Origin: Podila epigama
Taxonomy: Eukaryota; Mortierellomycota; Mortierellomycetes; Mortierellales; Mortierellaceae
Assembly (NCBI GenBank): GCA_015679605.1
Contig: JAAAVE010000260.1
Span: 10,442-21,041 of the forward strand
DNA: 10,600 nt
Direction: 5' to 3'
Each line of letters starts with the position of its first letter. The first letter of the stretch is position 1. Below the pieces are notes generated by a model. It made no database searches, was not told the origin of the DNA, and was given only the letters and a program-made list of their open reading frames with translations. Below, one piece after another: positions 1 through 7,557 of the stretch. Made by a program: the position numbers and the translations under genes.

Positions 1-13
1 AAGGCGCGTATTT

Positions 14-53
14 TATATGTGGTTATATGTGGTTATATATGGTTAAATATATA
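14..53. repeat. AT-rich 10-base tandem repeat
   Basis: About four imperfect copies of a 10-base unit (TATATGTGGT, TATATGTGGT, TATATATGGT, then a decayed TAAATATATA) lie just downstream of the nucleotidase stop codon on the minus strand. This is probably 3' UTR or spacer sequence. No clear AATAAA is visible on the minus strand here, so the AT-rich stretch itself may serve as the 3'-end signal; that is inference. Confidence 0.6.
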
Positions 54-74
54 ATATGTAGTTGTAACTGCTCT

Positions 75-2628
75 TCATCTGCGCAACACCTCTTGCTCTG
101 TTCCATGCTGGAATTCAAGACCACCGTTGTTTACTTGGCCTTGGTTCTGGAGGCGGAGGTAATCCAGTTTCTTTTCTTGAGGTCCACCTGGGTATCTTGA
201 CTTTATATGTTCAGGCGTGCCAGCGGGCCAAAAGTTCACCATCCTTTCTACGTTTTGTACCATGTTGGACTTTGACACGTCTTTGATACGACCGTCAAGA
301 TATGGTGAGACTGAACCCTTGTCCTCAACATAGTCCATGAGCACCTTGTCCAATAACCCTAATTTAATTCCCTTGCGCTCCTTGCGTTCCAAGATGTTAT
401 CGCCACCGCCAACGACAAAGTCCAGAGTGACCACCCAATACTTTTTCTTTTTGGAGATTTCGCGCCATTCCCCTTCATAGTCAAGGATTTCAGCCTTGAT
501 CAAATGTGTCTCGGACAAGGGCTTTGACGAGTCAAAAGTGTACCGCAAGCCACTGGTCTGAATATTGGAGGTGACGAGTTTCTGAGAGTTCTTGTAACGT
601 CCAGCTGCAACGGCCTCGAGCATCACTAGGATCTCTTCGCCTGTCATTCGAGTCTGCATCAAGCCATTGCCAAAGGGCGATGTTGTCATGATCATCTCAA
701 TCGTGACGTTACCCTTTGGTAGACCAGAGCGAATCCCTCCACTGTTGATGAATGCAATATCTGTCCAGGGTCTACCATCAGCAACGGTAAAGTCCTGCTC
801 CTGAAGTAAGTCAGTGTATTGACGTTTCTCGCCTTCTGTAAGGATTGGGGTTCGGGCACGCTCGAGCATCGCATCTGCGACAAGGTTGCCCATGGTGCAC
901 TCGCCGTACCTGCAAGAGTCCTGATCAAAGCTTTCGGTGGCATAACCAAGAACAGTCTTTCCCCAATCCTCAAACACGTCACGCCATGTAAAGATCTGCT
1001 TTGAGAGCTCGGGGTTTGGCGACACAGAATACTCGACGAGGACAGGTGCACCTTCCCATGATACAATCTTTCCTTCAGGGTTGAAAACAACGTCCAAGTG
1101 TCCAATATATCTTCCCCAACAGAATGCCTATCATGGGAAAAAAAAGGGAGTTAGACCTGGCCGTAATACACATTTTGGGAAGAGGGAAAAAATAACAGCA
1201 TCTGTGTCGTGTGGCCATTACCTGGACGATTAATGTCTTTTCACCCTTCAGATTTGTGATGACGGTTGGATAGGGTCCTTCGTAGTTGGGGTTCTTTGGG
1301 TCGCCGAGGTATGAGTGGCTATGACCACCGACGATCAGATCAATGCCATGAGTCTTGGCTGCCAACTCCATGTCTGGACCATAACCATTGTGTGACACTG
1401 CGAGAATTCGCTTGATGCCCTTGGCCTCGAGTTCATCCACATATTTTTGGACGACTGGGATAGGGTCTGTGAATGCAATGTTGGGCCCTGCATTGGAGAT
1501 ATCACCCGTTGTCTAATAAAAGGAGTTGTGAGTGAAAGGTGATATTTTTTTTTAAAAAAAAAGGGAGAAAAGGGGGGAACACAAGAAATTTGAGTGCGAC
1601 TGAAAAAAGAAAGAAAGAGATTCGGCAAAAAGCTTTTATAATTGACTTACATTTGTAATGTATCCAATGACGCCTACGCCAAGGTCCTCAAAGATATGGT
1701 AAGGCTTGACCCATTGACCGAGTTCCGGATTCTTTGAAAAGTCAATGTTGGCGCAAACGACAGGGAACTTGAGCTTGGGCCAGTATCGGCCAAGGTTGTC
1801 AGGGCCATCGTCCCACTCGTGGTTACCAATGGTAGAAACATCGTAGCCAAGTTCGTTCATCACAGCAGCCGTGACATTGCCCTGAGACGGAGAGAGAATA
1901 ACACGAAAGTCAAATAAGCAAGCAATTCTACCAGTTCAATAATACATTTTTTGTTTCTTTTTCGATTGTCAAAAAGCCTTTGTGCATACTTTGAAATAAG
2001 TGTAAAAAAGCGTGCCCTAAATTGCGTGGGAACAGACAGGTGTCCACGATGAAAGGAGGGTAGATCGATGAAATGTTGGATGAATTCAATCCATCAGATA
2101 TGCATGCATCATTTGTGATATTTGAATGTATCCTCTTTGAATTACCTGGAACTAGAATATGCAATAGTAAATTGTAACATGGAGAGAGAGACAAAGAACC
2201 CAATGAACAAAAGTTAGTCAGCTCCATTCATGGATCGAACACCTCCACATTGGCCATTGGCCCCGCTTGACTATGAACCATGGACCGATTCCATTAGCTC
2301 CGTAATTTCTTTATCGGATCAATGTTCGGGCCCTTACCTCGTCACCTCCATCCAGGAGTAAGGAGTGCTTGCTGGCACTTCTGAGACGATCAATGACAGT
2401 CTTGTGGCGGGCAGACCCACCGTAGCAGTGGCCTTGAGCAACATCGTCCTCAGTACAACTGACGCCAACATCGTTGACTGGCAGGTAACGAGAGTGGATA
2501 TCGTTTGTATGGACGACTCGAAGGTCTAACCATCCATCCTTCTCATTGAACTGCTGAGGTAACGCAGACACCAAGGACGCGGTCAAGCCAAGGGCTGACA
2601 GCACTGCAACCTTTCCGGCGAAGCGCAT
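75..2628 (-). CDS. secreted 5'-nucleotidase (UshA/CD73-type metallophosphoesterase), six exons
   Basis: Predicted to hydrolyse extracellular 5'-nucleotides to nucleoside and phosphate. Exons read from the minus strand are 2628-2338, 2151-2146, 2016-1990, 1881-1651, 1512-1222 and 1127-75; all five introns are GT-AG and phase 0, giving 632 residues. Residues 1-22 form a signal peptide (basic start, hydrophobic core, SALP end). Metallophosphatase motifs are all present: HTNDIHSR (D43, H45), GGDEFQGT (D96), GNHEWDDG (N128, H129), SHNGY (H226) and GGHSHSYL (H249, H251). The C-terminal nucleotide-binding domain shows a Cys354-Cys359 pair before MGNLVADAM, NSGGIR (N410, R415), PFGN (F434) and GGGDN (522-526). 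N-x-T sites at N110, N185 and N422 fit secretion. The length is near the family norm. The C-terminus is hydrophilic, ending EVLRR, with no GPI signal, so a freely secreted enzyme is likelier than a membrane-anchored one. I527 sits where relatives carry an aromatic base clamp. Family assignment is firm; substrate range is inferred. Confidence 0.93.
1990..2016 (-). other. 27-base exon (exon 3 of the 5'-nucleotidase)
   Basis: The minus strand reads CAATTTAG, then nine codons for GTLFYTYFK, then the donor GTATGC. An in-frame TAG ends right at the acceptor, so the exon cannot extend upstream. The peptide matches the part of the family that follows the catalytic FQ, and it continues in phase into GNVTAAVMNELGYD of exon 4 (starting at 1881). 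Confidence 0.85.
2146..2151 (-). other. 6-base microexon (exon 2 of the 5'-nucleotidase), encodes Phe-Gln
   Basis: On the minus strand TATTCTAG precedes TTCCAG and GTAATT follows it, so both splice sites are good. The two codons, Phe98 and Gln99, complete the catalytic GGDE-FQ-GTLF motif. Without it, exon 1 (ending GGDE at 2338) joins directly to GTLFYTYFK and loses two residues that the family conserves. Flanking introns are 186 bases (2337-2152) and 129 bases (2145-2017). The call rests on motif fit, not on transcript data. Confidence 0.8.
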
Positions 2629-2731
2629 GGATATTTTTTATGGGATTGTTAAAAGGTAATAAAAACCAGGTATCAATGAAAAGGTCACAATGGAAGTGGT
2701 CTGCTAGGAGGTTGACGAATGTTGAATGTAT

Positions 2732-2816
2732 GGAATGTTTATAATGGAGAATGGAGTTGAATAAGTAATGAAAGGGAATGGAATGGAATGAATGTGTGGG
2801 GAATGGGTCAAGAATG
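2732..2816 (-). promoter_or_regulatory. cluster of seven CATTCY elements (TEA/ATTS-type consensus)
   Basis: On the minus strand CATTCC or CATTCT occurs at 2732-2737, 2748-2753, 2775-2780, 2780-2785, 2785-2790, 2800-2805 and 2811-2816, about 100-190 bases upstream of the nucleotidase ATG. CATTCY is the known consensus of fungal TEA/ATTS factors (Tec1, AbaA). The middle three overlap as a GGAAT pentamer repeat, so simple-repeat drift is an equally valid origin. Confidence 0.35.
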
Positions 2817-3039
2817 TTTAGCAGGAGTCTTTTTGCTTGCTTTTTTTTAGTGCACTTCCAGTTCCCGTCCCTTGATCTTGTGACTATTGCGGGTGCGAGC
2901 CAATGGCATGCAAATTGGGTGGTTCGGTTGGAAGGGGGGGGGGGCCTTTTTAATGAGGTGCATTTAAGGAGGTGAGGCAGTTCGCGATGTGAGGTAAGTC
3001 CACGTCTAGGTGTTGTCTGACGTATCTGTCTTACCAATC

Positions 3040-3135
3040 TGACTATCTGACTAACAACAGTGTACCTGACTACCTGACTACATTCCAAGCTGACTACCAG
3101 ACTACGTACCAGACAGCATGACTACCAGACTACCA
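3040..3135. repeat. four-unit GACTA dyad array
   Basis: GACTA occurs at 3041, 3049, 3068, 3076, 3092, 3100, 3120 and 3128. These form four pairs, each with exactly 8 bases between starts, and the pairs begin 27, 24 and 28 bases apart. The unit is close to TGACTACCWGACTAC (first copy TGACTATCTGACTAA). Spacer sequences between units are not conserved. A decayed ninth half (CCAGACTT) begins near 3141. Confidence 0.75.
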
Positions 3136-3462
3136 AATTACCAGACTTACCCTACAAGCCTCACAGGTCGTAGCTACACCGCGTGAAGGGGTCCTAGCCC
3201 TGGGAGCTCATTCTAGCTGTGGCATGGTCCCATCTTGAATTTTGGATGCACGCATTGGCACGCCAAACAAAAAAAAAGTATGTCCATCTCACAAAGATCC
3301 AAGTCGCGTATCCGATCAGTCTGGGTAAATTTTTTTTTTTTTGCTGTCTTTCTTTCTTTCTTCTCAGAATGTTCTCACCTACAAATGGTGGGAAAATAAG
3401 GGAAACCCCCCGCTAACAAAAAATAAGGCACTCCCTTTGCTCCATCTTCTTTTGGAGAATAG

Positions 3463-6400
3463 GACGAGAGCACATTCTCTTGGACATCTATCGCCAATGG
3501 ACCGTCATTGATGTACCACACAATGTGCAAGCTGTCAGGACTCAACATGATGGTTATCTTTGGTGGAAGTGACCAGAATACCAAAGCCTTTAATACTGTC
3601 CATTCATTCGATCTGAAGCTTGAAGTGTGGCGTCTAAGTATTCCAATGAGTGGCACCACACCTTCGGCCAGAAAGGGTCATACAGCCGTTTGTATGAATA
3701 ACACAATGATTGTCTACGGTAAGATCTAGTTTTATTGTCTAGATTCAGTCTCCTAATTTTGCACAAAATAGGCAAAGCTTACAAAGTTTGTGTCACCATC
3801 TTCGCGTCTGTTCATTCTAGGTGGTGGCACTGACGGTCCATTGGATGACGACGTGTGGGTCCTCGACGCATCAACCTCGAGTTGGACATGGAGAAGAGTC
3901 ACGACCAACAAGCAGATGGGTCCTGGATCTAGAACAGGACATTCCGCATTATTAAACGGCACCAATATGCTAGTATGGGGTGGCTGGGGTACACCCATCC
4001 CCAATGACGTGAACATCTACATCCTGGACACGCTCACTTGGCAATGGTCTTCCTCCAAGGACAGCCCCACATCCCTTATCCCATCACCTGGGCACCCTGA
4101 CTCTGAACCAGATGGCAAGAAGCAAAATCTACCATTGACTATTGGCGTTATTTGTGGAAGTTTGGTGTTGATTGTGGCGTTCGTGGGCTTTTTGCTCTTC
4201 AAGAGAAGAGCCTCCCGGCGGAGGCAAGATGGCTCAAAGGATTCACATGGAACTGCAAGCTTCTTGACGCACGAAGATCAAAACCACTTGTCCCGTGACA
4301 TGGTGACCGAGGACAAACCGAGTTACTACAGCCATGGCGACCGGGACTCGGGATCGTCTCTCGGCCGACGCTCTCACACGACCACGAGACGGTCCTTGCC
4401 CCCACCAACACCATCGACTCACCACCCGCAAGGATACCCCATGCAGTCGATGACAGCATTTGCACGGCCAGGGACAGACCAGGATTCAAATAAGGCAGGG
4501 TCTAGTCGATCATCTGAGCGATACCCACAACAATACAACTCGTCCTTGCGAGAAGACCAAACCACAGGTGCCAGCAAGAGTGCTAGGGTTGGCTCTGTGT
4601 CTTCAGATCCGTTTTATCCAGCCTATCTTGCTGAAGATGATGAGGAAGATGCCGACCGATGGACATTTGCATCCTCTCTCTCCTTTGACCAGAGGGAAAA
4701 TAATCAGAGTCTTCCCACACTTCGCTATATACCCACAAGAGTCCATGGTGCCGGCAGCACACAGCGATCCTTGGGCCATTCCACAGGCAGCTTGGGCCCA
4801 CCAAACCCACAACGGATTCCAATCGCTATCCATGCACATGGCGGGGCGAGGTCTGCACGGAGGGACCCCAGCGGCATCTCTGTTCTCTCTGCGAATGGCT
4901 CGTCTATCGGCCCCGCATCCATTTCCTTGACTCCAGCTGACAGTGGCAAAAATTCAACTAATCCACGGGAGAGCAACACCCTTTTCAACTCGGTCAGTCC
5001 TCTAGATAGAGTTACATTGATGTGCTCAGGCTTGGATGTGGCCAGGGCAAGCGAGGATGATGCCCTGTTGCTCAAGCACCGAAACAGTGGCTCGATTCAA
5101 CTGCATGGGAAGGAGGAGGTTATCAGAGACCCTCAGGACTATTGTGAAGGAACAGGAGCAACCTCTGATTTGCGACGCAAGGACACAACATCGACCTCTA
5201 CGACTCAGTCGTCGACCACATATACGACACTCGATCATCCAGCGCTTGTCAACCTTGTTCAGAACATTCCAGCACGCTACAGGCTTTCAAAGTCACCCCA
5301 ACCCATTCATGGCGAAGTCAATGACATTCTATTTGCAGTTGATACGGATACACAGCAACCGATCGCGATCAAATCGTTTGCTAGGAAGGAGGCATGGGAG
5401 CGTGAATGCAGGATGCTTAGACGGTTGCGAGGGCCCTGTGTCGTGGAACTTAAGCATGTGGCTACGTTAGTGTTATCCGAAACAGATGAACCTAACAAAC
5501 CAGCCAAGGTTCGCCTCACGATTCTTGAGCGACTGGATGAAACACTTGCCCAGATGTTGAAGAATGCACGCAAGGCCAAGAAGGTGGCCTTGCGCGAACA
5601 GGCATCACCGAATGAGCCCCTTGACTTGGCAGGACCTGGCCTGTATCGCTCAGGACCAGCGTTGGACGAAGGATACATTAGAGATATTGCCAAGGGAGTT
5701 CTCAGATGTCTGACATGGTGTCACTCCAAGAAGATTGTCTATTGTGACCTCAAGCCGTCGAATGTGATGCACAACCGGGACGACCCGCGGCAACAGTGGA
5801 AACTCATTGATCTCGAGTCTTCGCGTGCAGCAGCCGAAGAGTGTATCGGCATTGGTACTGTTCGTTACTGCCCTCCTGAAGTCGCCCGTGGTACACTCAT
5901 GGACAAGCGATCCCAGTCTGGCGTCCCAGCACAGTATAGTATCGATCTCTGGGCCTTTGGTTGTTTACTTTATGTAAGTGAATGGACGCGTTGGTTTATG
6001 GTCTTGGGGATGTTACATTGAATGTCGCTCTGTAGGCACTTAAAATGATGATCATACTCACCTTTGTTTTTGTACTTGTAGGAACTGTTTGCGACTAGGC
6101 CCCTGTTCCCATTGTCTCTTTCGGATGAAACGGTTCTACACTTTTTGGCACATCCTTCTCCAGATACTCCAAGGCTAGCAACAGGTCTGCGATGGAATGA
6201 GAGGCGTGAGCTCGAGATTCCTCACTTTGAACAAGCTGTCCCTGACGAGAGTGCTCGCCAACTCATCATGATCCTCTTGAACTGTGATCCACAACGTCGC
6301 GCTACCATGAATCATGTTCTCGTAAGGATCTCTTATCTTGTGGACTGCATTCAGGCAACCATAACCTTTTTTTTGTTTCTTAGCTTGGAGAATACTCGTT

Positions 6401-7404
6401 GACTTTTTTTTTTTTTTTCATGTCTCCCAATTCTTATTACACTTGTAGGCTTCGGATTACTTGAACTCTAGTCGATCAAACCGAAACTCTTTTGTTCAGG
6501 ATGCCCAATCGTTCAATGGAGGCCGGCCCGTCTCATCAAGGTCCAACTTTTCACAGCCAAGAGGTCCACAGACGCAAAGCACTGGCTCCTCCCCGGATAT
6601 TGTTTCGACGGTGCAAGGCACGCACCCATGTTTGCTCCTACCATTGCCTAACCTGACATATGGCAAAGGTGGGTCGTGGAGGTCTCTGTCGACTTGGGGG
6701 CCACATACATTCCGACTCCATTACTTGTGCCAACATAACCTGAGCGAACAAGGACAAGATCTCTCTAGAGGCGGTGGCCATTTTGTTCAAGGACAGGCAG
6801 GGTTTCCAGTGGCGAATCCTGTAGATGTTTTCCAATCCTTGGGCCCATTGCTGTCTCTATCGCTGGACCTTCAGATGGCAAAGTGTGTAGAGCAGACGTA
6901 TTGTCCTCCTGGGTACGAGAGTGTGTTTGAAGGATTTGAGTACAAGACTGGGGACGGAGGACAGCAGGACGATGGCCGGTCAAATCAAGGGTTTGTAGGA
7001 TACTGTCGATGGATCAAGGAACAGATCTTGCGCTTGGGTGCAACTCCAAAAGACATTTTGATTTCTTTGCAAGAGTTGAAAGGTAAGCAAGCCATGAATG
7101 AATGATACGATATGGACCATACAGTCATTTTGCGAAGTGGAAACCTGCAATTTATGGGCTATTGTTGCAATGAAGAAACTAATCTTTTTTTTTGTTGTTG
7201 TTGTCCCTGCGTTGACGCCTTTTTCCCTCACTCGACATAGTCTATGCAGCACAAGCCGATCCAGGCAACACTAATGGTGGGCTGTACAAGATCTCACGTC
7301 AGGAATCTTGTATCCTTGTCTGTGCTGACCATTTAGCCTACCCTCAGTACAACGACTGGTCAAATGCCACTGAACAAGATGACACCCTTTTATTGAAGTC
7401 ATAA
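3463..7404 (+). CDS. kelch-repeat single-pass membrane protein with cytoplasmic divergent kinase domain (5' end unresolved)
   Basis: Exons are 3463(?)-3718, 3821-5973, 6082-6321, 6449-7082 and 7241-7404, with GT-AG introns in phases 1, 0, 0 and 1. Counting from Met at 3511 gives 1132 residues. Order: kelch repeats (about 1-155; VIFGGS, IVYGGG and LVWGGW strands, each with a Trp closing its blade), one membrane helix (174-196) followed by KRRASRRRQ, a Ser/Pro-rich disordered stretch (about 200-550), a kinase domain (about 555-867) and an extension to 1132. Kinase landmarks are AIK (K587), Glu598, YCDLKPSN (D712), DLE (D733), CPPE (E756) and DLWAFG (D778). The glycine loop is weak (one Gly, G567) and HRD and DFG are altered, so activity is uncertain. 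Codons from 3463 (FSWTSIANGP) still look like the end of a blade, and AATAG just before them could be an acceptor, so upstream exons probably exist. A receptor-like signalling role is inferred; the ligand is unknown. Confidence 0.85.
3719..3820 (+). other. phase-1 intron inside the kelch repeats
   Basis: The donor is TACG/GTAAGA and the acceptor CATTCTAG/GTGGTGG. Splicing yields MIVYGGGTDGPLDDDVW, an uninterrupted kelch strand, and it is the only acceptor nearby that keeps the downstream frame. The nearer AATAG at 3767-3771 would shift the frame and soon hit stops. Confidence 0.85.
6449..7404 (+). other. C-terminal extension of the kelch-kinase (two exons), unassigned domain
   Basis: This region encodes residues 868-1132 after the kinase fold. 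A Ser-rich linker leads to a folded-looking part with CLLLPLPN, WGPHTFRLHYLC (about 951-961), a helical FQSLGPLLSLSLDLQM stretch, and a last exon with GGLYKISRQESCILVCADH. From memory, FRLHxLC and a later GxLYxxxxxxxxxxVCxDH pair recurs in large signalling or STAND-like proteins of Mortierella relatives. That resemblance is unverified. The splice 7082/7241 (G/GTAAGC to CATAG/TC, phase 1) is clean. Confidence 0.55.
7389..7394 (-). terminator. candidate poly(A) signal of the NEDD1-like gene
   Basis: The minus strand reads CTTCAATAAAAG about 165 bases after the minus-strand stop (7558). This is the only AATAAA I find on that strand in the spacer region. It lies within the last coding codons (Leu-Leu-Leu) of the opposing gene, so use of it would make the two mRNAs overlap. 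Confidence 0.35.
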
Positions 7405-7557
7405 CAAAAGGAAGTTCAATAAAGACAACAAAGGGGAGGGAGAAAAAAAAAAGAGCAGAGAAAAAGATGTTGTATTACTTACTACTATACAATGCATAGA
7501 TACATTACTGAGAAACTACTTTGACTAAAACAAAAAAAAAAAAAAACACAGAAACAA
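7405..7557. other. convergent 3' spacer
   Basis: The stop codons of the kelch-kinase (plus) and the NEDD1-like gene (minus) are separated by these 153 bases. The spacer holds a plus-strand AATAAA, an A-rich stretch (7444-7471) and an A run (7531-7546). No ORF or RNA gene is seen. The two transcripts probably overlap at their 3' ends. Confidence 0.7.
7418..7423 (+). terminator. candidate poly(A) signal of the kelch-kinase gene
   Basis: A canonical AATAAA begins 14 bases after the TAA stop (7402-7404) and is followed by a G/A-rich region. The short distance is acceptable for a compact fungal gene. There is no transcript evidence. Confidence 0.5.

Larger units (their letters stand above)
2629..3462. 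promoter_or_regulatory. shared spacer between two divergent genes, probable bidirectional promoter
   Basis: These 834 bases lie between the nucleotidase ATG (minus) and the first clearly coding sequence of the kelch-kinase gene (plus). They contain a GGAATG-rich block (2732-2816), a CCAAT box on the plus strand (2900-2904) facing one on the minus strand (ATTGG, 2914-2918) with the octamer ATGCAAAT between (2908-2915), an 11-G run (2934-2944), a strong but unassigned donor GAG/GTAAGT (2991-2999), a CRE-like TGACGTA (3018-3024), a GACTA array (3041-3132), and a T tract with CTTT repeats ending CTTCTCAG (3330-3367). No convincing TATA box is seen. Upstream exons of the kelch-kinase gene may hide here. 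Confidence 0.55.

Noticed and set aside
75-160. GPI-anchor signal at the nucleotidase C-terminus, as in CD73
   Set aside because: The last 40 residues are hydrophilic (ending GTEQEVLRR) with no terminal hydrophobic stretch, and the stop codon is clear.
1928-2227. 99-codon minus-strand reading frame between nucleotidase exons
   Set aside because: It lies in a different frame from the catalytic exons, covers introns 2 and 3, and resembles no protein; the microexon model explains the region better.
2543-3088. 181-codon minus-strand reading frame over the nucleotidase start and its upstream region
   Set aside because: It overlaps the signal-peptide exon in another frame, has low-complexity Ser/His/Phe composition from the GGAATG repeats, and shows no domain.
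3330-3367. T tract plus CTTT repeats ending CTTCTCAG as a proven acceptor
   Set aside because: It is a convincing acceptor shape, but the sequence after it gives no kelch-like peptide in any frame joined to the known exon, so I could not build a gene model with it.
3767-3771. AATAG as acceptor for the first clear intron of the kelch-kinase gene
   Set aside because: It shifts the frame relative to the exon beginning at 3821; only the acceptor at 3820 restores an intact kelch strand.
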